Source: Hyphomicrobium sp.
GTDB lineage: Bacteria > Pseudomonadota > Alphaproteobacteria > Rhizobiales > Hyphomicrobiaceae
Reading direction: 5' to 3'
DNA length: 64,000 nt
Assembly: GCF_009026145.1 (NCBI RefSeq)
Contig: NZ_WBUE01000004.1
Span: forward strand, 173,517-237,516
Shown: positions 1 to 11,256 of the stretch, piece by piece
How positions within the stretch are numbered: position 1 is the stretch's first letter
Layout: the number at the start of each line of letters is the position of its first letter
The notes under the pieces: generated by a model
The model's database searches: none
The model's input: the letters and a program-made list of their open reading frames with translations, nothing else
Told to the model about the DNA's origin: nothing
Made by a program: the position numbers and the translations under genes

Positions 1-1781
<1,781 letters not shown>

Positions 1782-1819
1782 AGAGGACCAGCGGATGGTG
1801 ACCAATCGTTCGGCAAGCC

Positions 1820-3163
1820 CTAGTCCGCCACGGACTTGAGCACACCGCTAAGGACGTCGATCAACTCGTCGATCTCGCGCTCCGCGATGATCAGCGGTGG
1901 CGCCAGCGCGATCACGTCGCCTGTGGCGCGCACCAGTATCCCGCGCCTGAAGGCTTCGACGAAGCGCGCATGCGCGCGCTTGCCGGGATTGTCGGGGACG
2001 GGGTCGAGCTCGACGGCGCCGATCAGCCCGATGTTGCGCACGTCGATGACGTGCGGCAGGCCCGCGAGGGAGTGGACTGCATCCTGCCAATAGGGTGCCA
2101 GCTCGGCAGCGCGGGTGAGCAGGCCCTCCGCCTGCAGCGTATCGAGCGTGGCGATGGCCGCCGCGCAGGCCAGCGGATGCCCCGAGTAGGTGTAGCCGTG
2201 CGAGAGCTCGATCGCCGACTCCGGTCCGCTCATGAACGCATCGTAGATCTTCGAGCGCACGAACACGGCGCCCATCGGCACTGCCCCGTTGGTGATGCCC
2301 TTGGCGGTGGTGATGATGTCGGGCTCGATAGCAAAATACTCGGCGGCGAAGGGCGCTCCGAGCCGCCCGAAGGCGGTGATCACCTCGTCGAAGATGAGGA
2401 GGATGTCATGGCGGGCGCAGATCGCCGCGAGGCGCTGCAAATAGCCCCGGGGCGGAATGAGAACCCCGGCCGAGCAGGCGACCGGCTCGACGATGACGGC
2501 GGCAATGGTCGAGGCATCGTGCAGCGCGACCAGACGTTCCAGGTCGTCGGCCAGCTCGGCGCCGTATTCGGGCTCGCCGCGGCTGTACGCATTTCGTGTT
2601 AAGTCATGCGTATGCCGCAGGTGATCGACGCCGGCGACCAGCGCACCGAACATCTTGCGGTTGGCCGCGATGCCGCCGACCGCCGTCCCGCCGAGATTGC
2701 TGCCGTGGTAGCCGCGTTCGCGCCCGATCAGCCGCGTCTTCGCCCCGTTGCCCTTTGCCCGGTGATAGGCGAGCGCGATCTTGAGCGCCGTGTCGACGGC
2801 CTCCGACCCGGAGTTGGTGAAGAACACGTGATCGAAACCGGGCGGCGCGATGTTGACCAGCCGCGAGGCGCACTCGAACGCCTTCGTATGCCCCATCTGA
2901 AAGGTGCCGGCGAAGTCGAGCTCGCCCGCCTGCCGGCGGATGGCCTCGACGATCCTCGGCCGACAGTGGCCGGCGGTGACGCACCACAGGCCCGATGTTC
3001 CGTCGAGCACGCGGCGCCCGTCGTCGGTGAAGAAGTGGGTGCCTTCGGCGCGCGCGAACAGGCGCGGCGCCTGCTTGAAGCTGCGGTTGGCCGTGAAGGG
3101 CATCCACAAGGCGGAGAGGTCGTTGGTCTTCGCCGCTGCCCAAGCCACGCGAGTGTTTGTCAT
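1820..3163 (-). CDS. Class III omega-aminotransferase (beta-alanine/pyruvate type)
   Basis: PLP-dependent transaminase, 447 residues, expected to move an amino group from an omega-amino acid or amine to pyruvate in the cytoplasm. Family features seen: substrate-entry start DLSALWMPFTANRSFK, the GTSGLWC segment, the cofactor-ring region GSEAVDTALKIA, the acidic IFDEVITAFGRLG motif that binds the pyridine nitrogen, and the Schiff-base lysine in ITTAKGITNGAVPMGAVFV. Start: an ATG 30 bp further upstream (3193) is in frame, but the ATG at 3163 is preceded by GAAAGAAG and gives the usual N-terminus. It follows the polysaccharide polymerase gene in the same direction with a gap of about 90 bp, so it may be read with that operon, although it has no obvious polysaccharide role. 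Exact substrate is not decidable. Confidence 0.9.
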   Translation of the reverse strand: MTNTRVAWAAAKTNDLSALWMPFTANRSFKQAPRLFARAEGTHFFTDDGRRVLDGTSGLWCVTAGHCRPRIVEAIRRQAGELDFAGTFQMGHTKAFECASRLVNIAPPGFDHVFFTNSGSEAVDTALKIALAYHRAKGNGAKTRLIGRERGYHGSNLGGTAVGGIAANRKMFGALVAGVDHLRHTHDLTRNAYSRGEPEYGAELADDLERLVALHDASTIAAVIVEPVACSAGVLIPPRGYLQRLAAICARHDILLIFDEVITAFGRLGAPFAAEYFAIEPDIITTAKGITNGAVPMGAVFVRSKIYDAFMSGPESAIELSHGYTYSGHPLACAAAIATLDTLQAEGLLTRAAELAPYWQDAVHSLAGLPHVIDVRNIGLIGAVELDPVPDNPGKRAHARFVEAFRRGILVRATGDVIALAPPLIIAEREIDELIDVLSGVLKSVAD

Positions 3164-3256
3164 GGTGAGTGCTTCTTTCAGTGCTGCCTGCACGCCTAGG
3201 AGCGACGCCGATGGGGCCTTGCCGATTGATGCGCGGCTGCTAGCGATCCAATGTCG

Positions 3257-4591
3257 CTATGGCAGTGCCAGCCGTGCGGTTGCCGTGTGGCGGCGCATCT
3301 TAGCCCGCTTGCCCCAGCCTACATAGGCGATGCCCAGGCCAATCACGGCGGCAATGCTTCGCCCATCGTACAGGTAGCCGATCCGCAGGATTTCGAAGAA
3401 CGAGTAGAAGACGATGGGATAGATGTACTGCAGCAGCCCCCGCGATTGCTCGAATGCACGATACGCCAGTCCGGCGAACAAGCCATAGGCTGCCAAGAAC
3501 AGCACGCCGCCAAAGACGCCCCAGTCGTGATAGACGATCAGGATCCCGGTCGGATTGTTGAATTCATCCGTGGCGTACTCCTTGAGGAACGTTTCGAATG
3601 CAGCGCCACTGTCGGCGCCGACCAGATCGGCCAAGGCAGGGCCGATAAGCGGAAAGCGGTACAGCCACAGCAGGCTCCATTCGCCGGTGAATGTTGGCCA
3701 CGCACTGTGGTCGAGGAACCCACAGAAGTTGTTGACCGACGTGATGTAGTAGAGGCCGAAGCGCTCCAGCGCGAATTCGAGCAGGCTGTCGTACTCGTAC
3801 TGGTAATGGTTGATCCACGAGCGGTTGTATTCGAACAGGGTGAAGAATACGGGGCTGGCACCGAGGATCAGCAAGGGCAGCGTCTGGCGGAAGATGCGCA
3901 GCGGCCTCGCGCCGGTCAGCTGCGCGCCCTTGCAGAGGATAACCAGCAGCGGAATTGCAACCTCGACAAGGGCGATGCGCTCGGAGTTGACCAGGGCGCG
4001 GAAGATCGCGGCCCCCATGATGATCGCCAAGAACACGTCGAAGCGCCTCGGCAGACGTTCGCCATTTACGAATTTTCTAATCGCGTAAATGCACACGTAA
4101 GCCACGCCGAATTGCGTGAGCGTGGTGATGCCCGGCAGTCTTGTCGACAGCTCCCGCACGTCGTAGACGGCGCCGCTCTCAGCCGTGATGGCACCCAACA
4201 GCACCTCGGGCGCCGACGCCAGCATCGGCCCGAACCAAATCGCATAGGCCGTCAAGCACGCGATAAACAGGAAATCCAGCGCGCCGTTGCCGAAGCTGAC
4301 ACTAGGTGCACCCGAGTTGCCTCGCGCGCCCACCAAGGCAAATACGGTCAGGATTAGGAGCCCGCCGAGAAACAGGGCGGCATAGTAGGCATTGAAGAAC
4401 ACCGGCGCCGAATAGTTGGCGCGATTGTGATTGATCACATCGGCGGTGTAGAGGCACACCACGATCGCGATCGGTAGGACGACGATGGCAAGAAGACGGG
4501 CTGGGTGGACCCACCACGGCGAAGCCCGTTGTACCACCGCGCCGCCTGCCACGCCTTCGACGGCTGCTTGGCTGGAACTAGCTAGCGACAT
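3257..4591 (-). CDS. Wzy-like polysaccharide polymerase (multi-pass membrane protein)
   Basis: About 444 residues with around ten hydrophobic segments and a large polar loop in the C-terminal half (region with YYITSVNNFCGFL, then NNPTGILIVYHDWG), an architecture typical of O-antigen/exopolysaccharide repeat-unit polymerases, which join lipid-linked repeats at the periplasmic face. Sequence alone does not identify the sugar linkage. Start: ATG at 4591 overlaps the end of the flippase gene by 14 bp; an upstream ATG at 4624 would lie deeper inside that gene. It sits directly after wzx in a leftward operon with GumC-, GT4- and GumK-like genes, which supports a GumE-type role. Wzy proteins diverge strongly, so the call rests on topology plus context. 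Confidence 0.72.
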   Translation of the reverse strand: MSLASSSQAAVEGVAGGAVVQRASPWWVHPARLLAIVVLPIAIVVCLYTADVINHNRANYSAPVFFNAYYAALFLGGLLILTVFALVGARGNSGAPSVSFGNGALDFLFIACLTAYAIWFGPMLASAPEVLLGAITAESGAVYDVRELSTRLPGITTLTQFGVAYVCIYAIRKFVNGERLPRRFDVFLAIIMGAAIFRALVNSERIALVEVAIPLLVILCKGAQLTGARPLRIFRQTLPLLILGASPVFFTLFEYNRSWINHYQYEYDSLLEFALERFGLYYITSVNNFCGFLDHSAWPTFTGEWSLLWLYRFPLIGPALADLVGADSGAAFETFLKEYATDEFNNPTGILIVYHDWGVFGGVLFLAAYGLFAGLAYRAFEQSRGLLQYIYPIVFYSFFEILRIGYLYDGRSIAAVIGLGIAYVGWGKRAKMRRHTATARLALP

Positions 4592-5843
4592 GCGCGACGG
4601 CCCCCTGCTTCTCACTGCTGGCAAGCCGTACGGCCGTTCCGCAGGCGACGATTCCCCTCAAGACGATCGACTGCGCGAGGATTGACAGCGCGATCGCCTC
4701 TGCTCCGAGGCTTCCCACTGCGATCAGGGAGATCAAGAGCTGCACGACAAGGCTGGCGCTCGAGGCGAGCGTCCACCACCTCTCGCCGTTCAGCGCCACG
4801 AGCGCCGAGCCGGCCGGCGCTCCTATCGAAGTCACGACGGCCGCCCCGAGCAGGATCACGAACGACGCGGTATCCAAGGGCTGGGCAACGCCGGGCAGCC
4901 GCTGCAGGATGAGCAGCCCGACCAAAATTGCCGCGATGTATAGCGAGCCGATGCCGCCCGAGAGATAGGTGAAGCGCGCCAGCAACGCCCGGAACTTGTC
5001 CCAGGCATGCTCCCGCGCGTGACGGACGAGGTCCGGCATGAAGTGCATATTGAGGGCGTGGATGACCACGTAGGGGACGGCGGCTATCTTGCGCGCCAGC
5101 TCGAAGCTGGGAATTGCGGTCGCAAGTCCGAAGCTGTTGAGAAACACAATCGGGATGTGCTCGGTCGTCGACAACACCGCGCCGCTGGCCAGAAAGTGCC
5201 GAACGGCGTTGAAGTCGTCCCGCCAATCGACGCGCCCCAGGGCCAGCGGGCCGACGAGGACGCGCCATCCTGTCGCCCCCCCCACGAGCAGCATCGAAGC
5301 TGCACCACAGCCGCCATAAGCTACGATTTGACTGAGCGCCACGTTCCAGAAGTCATCGACCAAGCCTGTGGCATGCACGCAGACGATCAGCGTTGCATGC
5401 AACAACGGTGGAAGCACGTAGAACAGAAGAACAGCCGCGTTCTGATGACCCGTGGCCACCAGGCTGCCCTCCTGCATCCGCGCTAGGGCGGACACTGCCA
5501 CCATGACTGCTACGAGGGCCGCATCGGTCCATGACCATATGGAGACGGTGGCGCCCACGGCGAGCACTGCCGCGCATGCAAGTACGTATGCATGCACCAT
5601 GCTGGTCCCGCGCGGATTCGCGACCTCGCCGTCGTTATGCAAGAGGGCGCGCAGGTACCCCTGACTGATGAACTGGGTGATGGGGCCGATGAGCATTAGA
5701 GCCAACGCATAGTTGGCCATCGCGTGGCCATACTCGGCGCGATCCAGCCAGACGAGGGCGATCAGCGGTGGAAGCGTCCCCGCGGCCCCGCCCAGGATGC
5801 GGAGCGCTATCGTCGCCAGCATGTCGCGGTCAGGCAGCTGCAT
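4578..5843 (-). CDS. Wzx-like polysaccharide flippase
   Basis: 421 residues with about twelve hydrophobic helices spread evenly, fitting the MOP-superfamily lipid-linked oligosaccharide flippases (Wzx/GumJ role) that move undecaprenyl-linked repeat units across the inner membrane. The N-terminus (LATIALRILGGAAGTLPPLI) starts immediately in a helix as in that family. Its stop overlaps the start of the polymerase gene by 14 bp, so translational coupling is likely. The gap to the upstream beta-helix gene is 76 bp. The start codon ATG at 5843 has only a weak ribosome-binding site. No substrate can be read from sequence; context with a GumK homologue suggests a glucuronate-bearing repeat. Confidence 0.75.
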   Translation of the reverse strand: MQLPDRDMLATIALRILGGAAGTLPPLIALVWLDRAEYGHAMANYALALMLIGPITQFISQGYLRALLHNDGEVANPRGTSMVHAYVLACAAVLAVGATVSIWSWTDAALVAVMVAVSALARMQEGSLVATGHQNAAVLLFYVLPPLLHATLIVCVHATGLVDDFWNVALSQIVAYGGCGAASMLLVGGATGWRVLVGPLALGRVDWRDDFNAVRHFLASGAVLSTTEHIPIVFLNSFGLATAIPSFELARKIAAVPYVVIHALNMHFMPDLVRHAREHAWDKFRALLARFTYLSGGIGSLYIAAILVGLLILQRLPGVAQPLDTASFVILLGAAVVTSIGAPAGSALVALNGERWWTLASSASLVVQLLISLIAVGSLGAEAIALSILAQSIVLRGIVACGTAVRLASSEKQGAVAHVAS

Positions 5844-5919
5844 TGTGCGGTCTCAGTGGCTGTCCGAGGCGTGGATCAGTATGCATTGCGGGGGGCTACG
5901 CCTCTACGCGACATGACGA

Positions 5920-7212
5920 TCATGGTGACCGGCAGTCCGGCGGGTTCGTTTGTGGCGCATCGACCTCGTTGCCGGAGCAGCTGGCGATTGGGCGCGCGCA
6001 TGTGGCATCGACGACGGCTATCCCTACGCCGCCCATCCTATGCACGCTGTTGTCGGCGATGGTTACGTCGCACACGCCGCCGAGCAGCCGGATTCCGTCC
6101 GTCCGGCCGTCAACGACGGTGTTGCCGCCGATCAGCACCTGCCGCACCTGCAATTCGGGAACCGGCGCGACGTGCGCATTTACGTCGATCGCGGCTTGCC
6201 CCGTCTGATGGTCGTCGGGCCAATCGAAGCGCTTGGCGATCTCCGACACGGAATTATCGAGGATCAGCACCCGCTCGACACCATAGGTGTCGTAAGAGTC
6301 TTCGCGGGTGATGATGATACCGGCCGCACGCCCGGTGCCGGCTACCTTGTTGCGCCGAACGACGACGTCGGCGGACCCGACAACGCTGATGCCGCGCGCC
6401 CACGAGACCCCTGATACGAGGTTGTCCTCGATCAGAATGCGGCTGCAGCGGGGCCCGTCGCGGTAGGAAACGACGGCGATGCCATCATCGCCCGTGGCAT
6501 CGGTGGCATTGCGGGCGATATAGCCCATCGTGGCGCCGTGCGTGCTGTGGATGCCGTCGGAAAGCGTCGCTGAAACCTGATTGCCGACGATGGCGTAGCT
6601 GCGGGCGCCGAAGATCATGATGGCGGCCGAGGTCGAGCCGCGGATACGATTATCGATGACCTTCGTCCCCCGACCCTGCACGACGACCCGTGACTGCTCG
6701 AGCATGGTACCGCGTCGAACCGTTTGTGCCGTTAGCTCGAGTCCGCGCAGCTCGCTGCCCTCGCCATCGAGCGAGATGCACATGTCGTCGGGGTTGCTGG
6801 CGTGCAGCCGCGCGCCGCGACCGAGAAGGCGCACGTGACGGTGGCTAAGGCGCAGACAACGCATTTGCACGAATACGCCGCCGTCGAGCACGAGCGTTCC
6901 CCCACCCGACAGGGAGTCGAGCAGGGCCTGCAGCGCTGGCGTATCGTCTGTGACGCCGTCACCGATGACGCCCTGCGCTCGCGCATCGATAACGGGAAGC
7001 TGGCCCCAGATGTGAGCATCCGCCTCCGCCAGCGCATCGAATTGGTCCACGTCGCGCGCCAGTTGGATGGCCCAGGCGGGCCAGGTCACGGTCGGCGCCA
7101 TGGAAGCCCACGAGGCGCCGGCAACCGAGCTGCCGATGAGCATGAGCCCCAGCAGTCTGGGGGCTCTCATCCTGGCCCCACGCTGCACGCCGCTCGTGGG
7201 CGGACCTCGCAT
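5920..7212 (-). CDS. Secreted right-handed beta-helix protein (pectate-lyase-3-like), possible polysaccharide lyase/hydrolase
   Basis: 430 residues: signal peptide (RLLGLMLIGSSVAGASWAS), then a classical entry motif of the pectate-lyase-3/GH28-type fold (DARAQGVIGDGVTDDTPALQ), then many short repeats typical of parallel beta-helix turns such as IEDNLVSGVS, VVRRNKVAGTG, VLILDNSVSEI and TIADNSVHRM. Such proteins cleave or modify extracellular polysaccharides. Start: the ATG at 7212 overlaps the stop of the upstream gumK-like gene as ATGA and has a GAGGGT ribosome-binding site; an internal ATG at 7170 lacks one. Inside the operon it is the natural candidate for trimming or degrading the exopolymer, or for clearing polymer stuck in the periplasm. 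No catalytic residues could be assigned with confidence. Confidence 0.78.
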   Translation of the reverse strand: MRGPPTSGVQRGARMRAPRLLGLMLIGSSVAGASWASMAPTVTWPAWAIQLARDVDQFDALAEADAHIWGQLPVIDARAQGVIGDGVTDDTPALQALLDSLSGGGTLVLDGGVFVQMRCLRLSHRHVRLLGRGARLHASNPDDMCISLDGEGSELRGLELTAQTVRRGTMLEQSRVVVQGRGTKVIDNRIRGSTSAAIMIFGARSYAIVGNQVSATLSDGIHSTHGATMGYIARNATDATGDDGIAVVSYRDGPRCSRILIEDNLVSGVSWARGISVVGSADVVVRRNKVAGTGRAAGIIITREDSYDTYGVERVLILDNSVSEIAKRFDWPDDHQTGQAAIDVNAHVAPVPELQVRQVLIGGNTVVDGRTDGIRLLGGVCDVTIADNSVHRMGGVGIAVVDATCARPIASCSGNEVDAPQTNPPDCRSP

Positions 7213-8384
7213 CAGACCCTCGTGTCGGGATAGGCCTTCGGAGCAAGCAGCCGCGCGGTAACCTCGGCCCACGACAGCGCCGGCTGGCCGGAGAAGTGTC
7301 CGCTGGCCAGTGCGCGTCGTATCGCCTCTGCGATCGATGCGGGGTCGCCGGGCACATAACCGAAGCGGCCCGGGTAGCTGCCGACCGCCGCCTCGGGGCA
7401 AACGGCTGGGACGCCGAGAATCCCCATGTAGGCCAACTTCTGCGACGACTCCGCAAAATAGGGATCGAGGCCGCGGGGGTCGTAGGGCGCTATTCCGAAC
7501 TCGGCGTGACGGAAGAAGTTCAGCACGCTTTCGAAGGGTACCTCTGGATAGACGCGGACGTTGGTCCGCTGCAGGCCGACAGCCTTTGCCCCGCACCCCA
7601 GCAGGTGAAACGTAATGTGCGGGAACGCTTCGGCGGCGACGGCAAAGAAGCTTGGATCGAACAGGGTCGAGCCGGCGGTAACCGCGTTCACGCCGCCCTC
7701 GTACGGCGACGGAGCGGCCGCGAGGCCGCCCGGCTCGACACCGTAGGGCAGGCAATAACCCGGGACGTGAGCCGAGAACTTTGCGGCGAGACGCCGCGAC
7801 GGTGAGAAGACCCAGTCGTAGCGGCCGATCGTTCGGTCCAGCTCCACCCGCAGCGCCGGCGAGCACCCGATGGCATCGAGATCATCGGATGCAAAGTAGG
7901 CAATCCGTGCCGTCGGATTGGCGCGCTTGATGGACTCGAAGAAGATGATCGGCAGACCCGACTCGATGAGGATATAGCGGCTGTTCGCTGCCCACTCGCA
8001 CAAGAGTGCAGGCGCGCGCCGCGCGTAGGATGCGAACAGCGACGCTGCAAGCCCATCGAAAACGCGCGCCCGCAGGTTGATTGGATGCCCCGCAGTTCTC
8101 CACAAATAGCAGTCGACGCCGTCGATGTTTTCGACCTGGTTGCTGCGCGCCCACAAGGGCACGCGCGCATCCATGTTCAAACGCGACAGGTAGCTGAAGC
8201 CGACCGAGAAGAACCGCACTTTGCCGTGGGAGCGAAGCTGATCGGCATAATGATGCAGGTTCACCTTGCGCAGGGTGCGATAGTCGTGCCGTGTCACGAT
8301 CAAGAATGGACCGCGCTGCCAATCTCGGTCCGTCAACTCAGCTGGGGCGGCGCCCGCAGCCCGGGGCTCAGGGCACGCGCTCAT
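7212..8384 (-). CDS. gumK: GumK-like beta-glucuronosyltransferase (GT70)
   Basis: 390 residues. From memory of Xanthomonas GumK, which adds glucuronate from UDP-GlcA to the lipid-linked trisaccharide of xanthan, many stretches match in order: DGVDCYLWRTAGHP (residues 88-101), the SDDLD segment (166-170) aligning with the catalytic-base region of GumK, GSTLFDPSFFAVAAEAFP, and the C-terminal CPEAAVGSYPGRFGY. It acts at the cytoplasmic face of the inner membrane. Start ATG at 8384 overlaps the preceding GT4 stop as ATGA; stop overlaps the next gene likewise, so four genes are tightly coupled. The match predicts a glucuronic-acid-containing exopolysaccharide. Acceptor sugar need not be mannose as in xanthan. 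Confidence 0.88.
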   Translation of the reverse strand: MSACPEPRAAGAAPAELTDRDWQRGPFLIVTRHDYRTLRKVNLHHYADQLRSHGKVRFFSVGFSYLSRLNMDARVPLWARSNQVENIDGVDCYLWRTAGHPINLRARVFDGLAASLFASYARRAPALLCEWAANSRYILIESGLPIIFFESIKRANPTARIAYFASDDLDAIGCSPALRVELDRTIGRYDWVFSPSRRLAAKFSAHVPGYCLPYGVEPGGLAAAPSPYEGGVNAVTAGSTLFDPSFFAVAAEAFPHITFHLLGCGAKAVGLQRTNVRVYPEVPFESVLNFFRHAEFGIAPYDPRGLDPYFAESSQKLAYMGILGVPAVCPEAAVGSYPGRFGYVPGDPASIAEAIRRALASGHFSGQPALSWAEVTARLLAPKAYPDTRV

Positions 8385-9535
8385 CGACCAGCCGCCACGT
8401 CAGAGAGCAGAGGAAGGAGCTTGAGGGCGCTGGTGCGCCACGCATAAGTGGCAGCGCGCGCCCGCCCGAGCTCGATGAGCTTCTGGCGCCAGTCGGCGTC
8501 GCAGCACAGCCGCTCGACGGCGGCGACCCACGCTTCGGTGTTGTGGGGGTCGCACAGAACGGCCGCCTCACCCAGCACCTCCGGCATCGCCGGCGCGTTC
8601 GAGGCCACCACGGCGCACCCCAAGTGCATGGCTTCGACCGCTGGCAAGCCGAACCCCTCGTGCAGCGACGGAAAGAGAAAACACTGTGCGCCGCGAAACA
8701 GGAGTGCGAGGTCGTCATCCGAGACGCGTCCTACGTGGATGACGTTCGCAGATAGGTTGTCCTCCGCCTGACCGAAGATGCGGCTATTGCTGCCACCCGC
8801 GATGATCACGCCAATCCCCATCGGCGCCAGCCTGTCGGCCAAGGTGTAGATCAGGCCCATGTTCTTGTTGGGCGACCTGCTTCCGAGCGCGAACACGTAG
8901 CGCGCCGGGAGCTTTGCCGCATCGAGCCGGGATTGCTCGGGCGACCACTGCGACGCGTGGTCGGCGCCGTTGTAAGTGATCGCATCGCTTGGCCGGTCGG
9001 CAGCGCCGCATGCGACGAGCTCATCGCTCGAGCACTGGGAGACAGTCACCCAGCGCTGGCTGAGTCGAATCGACAAGGGTTGCAGCACCCGATAGGCGAT
9101 CCGAAACACGCGCGAATAGTTGTGCGGCACGAGCCAGATGTGCGCATCGTGCACGCACGTCACATTCCGAGCTCCAAGAATCGGCGCAAGGCTGCAGAGG
9201 TTGAGCACCACGTTGCCCCGGGCGAAGAGGGGCAACTCGATCTGCTCCCAGGCGTAGCCAGAGGCGCGACCCACTTCGACCGTCTGTATCTCAGTGAGGG
9301 GAAAGCCGACCGTCGTTCCCTTCGGCACGGCCAGGCAAGCGCGCAGCCCCTCGGCCAGCGGGTGACGCTCAGCAATCAGCGCATCAATCGCCATGACGAT
9401 CTCCCGCGCAAAGCGCTCGACACCGGTGACCGGACGCCCAGCAAAGCGCCCGTTGATCACCAGGCGTCGCTCACTATTGAAAGCAGATTTCATCGCCCCC
9501 GCGCGCGCCGCAGGCTCGGTGACGGTCTGGAGCAC
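8381..9535 (-). CDS. Glycosyltransferase family 4 (GumH-like position)
   Basis: 384 residues with the GT4 layout: N-terminal acceptor domain carrying RPVTGVERFAREI, and a C-terminal donor-binding domain with ALGSRSPNKN, then FLFPSLHEGFGLPAVEAMHLG, the E-x7-E nucleotide-sugar motif. It transfers a sugar from an NDP donor to a lipid-linked acceptor. Start: GTG at 9535 two bases after the upstream stop, with GGAAGGAAC about seven bases upstream; the in-frame ATG at 9493 has no such site, so GTG is preferred. Between gumC-like and gumK-like genes it probably adds the sugar that GumK then decorates. Sugar specificity is inference only. Confidence 0.88.
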   Translation of the reverse strand: MLQTVTEPAARAGAMKSAFNSERRLVINGRFAGRPVTGVERFAREIVMAIDALIAERHPLAEGLRACLAVPKGTTVGFPLTEIQTVEVGRASGYAWEQIELPLFARGNVVLNLCSLAPILGARNVTCVHDAHIWLVPHNYSRVFRIAYRVLQPLSIRLSQRWVTVSQCSSDELVACGAADRPSDAITYNGADHASQWSPEQSRLDAAKLPARYVFALGSRSPNKNMGLIYTLADRLAPMGIGVIIAGGSNSRIFGQAEDNLSANVIHVGRVSDDDLALLFRGAQCFLFPSLHEGFGLPAVEAMHLGCAVVASNAPAMPEVLGEAAVLCDPHNTEAWVAAVERLCCDADWRQKLIELGRARAATYAWRTSALKLLPLLSDVAAGR

Positions 9536-9537
9536 GG

Positions 9538-10917
9538 TCAGTTCCTTCCACGCGCCGGTGGGGCTGACAGCAATACGTAACCGATCCCCAGTATCAAGCC
9601 TGCGAATGCCGCCATCAAGAGAAGGCTGCCACGCGGGCTCGAAGGCCGGTTCGGCGGCACGGCGGCAGAGATGATACGCGTGCTGGAGGTGTCGACACCG
9701 CCTTGGGCACCGATCTCCTTGGCGCGTGTCAGGAAGGCTCGATATATCTCACGATTGGATTCGGCCACTCTTTCGAGCTCGCGTAGGCGGACCATCGCCC
9801 CATTCGACCGGATCGTTACGTTCTTCAACGCTTCGAGATCCGTCTGCAAAGTCTTCTCGCTCGCCAGCGCGCGATTGTACTCGGTGCGGGTGGCGTCGGC
9901 GATCCGCCGCAACTCCTCGGCGATCAGGCGGCGGTAGCCGTTGCGCTGCTCGCGGAGAACTTGGGTATCGGGGTGGCGCGGGCCCAGGAGCGCGTCCGCC
10001 GACGCTTGCCGGCGAACGACTTGCGCGTACTGGGCGCGTAGGCTTGCAATCGTCGGAGACTGCACAGCCTCTAGGCTCGCATCGGAATCGATGCCTCTCG
10101 CCAGCAACTTGTCGATCTCCTCGACGCGGGCGCGCAGCAGGACCACGTTTGCGTGCTCGGCGCTGAGGCGGCTATTGAGCTCCTCGAGCTGCTGGTCGCT
10201 CATCAGTCGCGCGGCGGACCCTATCAGGTTGTTTTCCGCCTTGAAGCGTTCAACCGCATCCTCCGATTTGCGTACGCGGTCCGCGAGCTCGTTGAGGTGC
10301 GACGTCATCGCCTGCTCGACGCGTTCGGCGGCGTTCTGGCGCGCGCTCACCTCACGCTCAATGTACAGATTGGCCATAGCGTCCACGATACGCGCCGCCT
10401 TGATCGGATCCTCGCTCAGGACCGACATCACGATGACGTAGCTGCGGCTGGCGCGATGGACATCGATGGCACGCTGCAGAGTGCGCATGGCCCGGGTCTG
10501 CCTGTCCTCCTCCCGCGCCGGAGAGATCGAGCGCCGAACCCGATCCAGCAGGTTCGGCGGGCGCACGAATTCGGGATCCGCGTCGAGGCGCAGGCGATCG
10601 ACGACCATCCGCAGCACGGCCTCCGATTGCGCGATCCGCGACTGACTTTCGACCAGCGACGTCGCCACCTCGCTCGTTTCCAGGCGCGGGGTCACATCAT
10701 TCTGCACCACCTGCAAGCCGCGCGGGTCGAGGAAGATCTCCGTGCTTGCCCGATAGCGCGCGGGCACGACCGCGAGATAGGCGACCGCGGCCGCCACGAG
10801 ACACGCCGTGATCACCAGGATCACAACCGCGCGTGCGCGCAGTTGCGCCGCGTAGCCTCTAAGCTCGCTGCTCCAAAACGACTCTAGATGCGCTGTTTCC
10901 GCGGACATCTCACACAT
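9538..10917 (-). CDS. GumC/Wzz-like polysaccharide co-polymerase, no kinase domain
   Basis: 459 residues: short cytoplasmic start, TM helix at about 30-52 (VVILVITACLVAAAVAYLAV), Wzz domain with the YRASTEIFLDPR segment, a long periplasmic coiled coil (about 150-390, rich in R, E, Q and L), and a second TM helix near the end (MAAFAGLILGIGYVLLS). It ends shortly after TM2 and lacks the Walker motifs and tyrosine tail of BY-kinases. The family sets chain length and links Wzy to the outer-membrane exporter. ATG at 10917 has a GAGGGGG site five bases upstream. It is the first gene of the leftward operon. No Wza/GumB exporter is seen in this window. Confidence 0.88.
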   Translation of the reverse strand: MCEMSAETAHLESFWSSELRGYAAQLRARAVVILVITACLVAAAVAYLAVVPARYRASTEIFLDPRGLQVVQNDVTPRLETSEVATSLVESQSRIAQSEAVLRMVVDRLRLDADPEFVRPPNLLDRVRRSISPAREEDRQTRAMRTLQRAIDVHRASRSYVIVMSVLSEDPIKAARIVDAMANLYIEREVSARQNAAERVEQAMTSHLNELADRVRKSEDAVERFKAENNLIGSAARLMSDQQLEELNSRLSAEHANVVLLRARVEEIDKLLARGIDSDASLEAVQSPTIASLRAQYAQVVRRQASADALLGPRHPDTQVLREQRNGYRRLIAEELRRIADATRTEYNRALASEKTLQTDLEALKNVTIRSNGAMVRLRELERVAESNREIYRAFLTRAKEIGAQGGVDTSSTRIISAAVPPNRPSSPRGSLLLMAAFAGLILGIGYVLLSAPPARGRN

Positions 10918-11256
10918 TTCCCCCTCGCAGCGGGTGCATCGTGGATCGCCGTCATCGCCGACCTCGCCGGGGATCAGGGCTCGGGCCCTTAGCTGATGCC
11001 GGTTGCGTCCAGGGACTGGCTAGGAGCGCTGCGACTGTCCCAAAACAATATGGCGCGCCGCACGGGGCACGCACCTTTACTGTCGGTTAGCGTTAACCCG
11101 CCGCACGGGTGCTCCGCCTCGACTCACAGCTCGATAAAACTCATTCTTCACTCTGAGGCGAGGCCGCGACATCGGCGTCCTCCTGCCTGAGCGAAAGTAT
11201 GCGATGAACGTCGCCTCGCAGGGCTACCAAAAAGCGTCTCGCATACGGTCAATATC
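10918..11256. promoter_or_regulatory. Intergenic region between divergent polysaccharide genes
   Basis: 339 bp between the gumC-like start (leftward) and a GT4 gene (rightward), therefore expected to hold both promoters. The part next to the rightward gene is less GC-rich than its surroundings. I find no convincing coding frame, RNA or strong operator palindrome; exact promoter boxes cannot be called with confidence. Confidence 0.4.

Noticed and set aside
3257..4357. Long plus-strand frame over the polymerase gene
   Set aside because: Antisense to a multi-helix membrane protein; Gln/Asp/Arg-rich translation is the typical antisense of hydrophobic coding sequence.
7213..7866. 218-residue N-terminal extension of the beta-helix protein
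   Set aside because: Lies entirely within the gumK-like gene in another frame and is Arg/Pro-rich; the ATGA-overlap start at 7212 with a good ribosome-binding site and signal peptide is much better.
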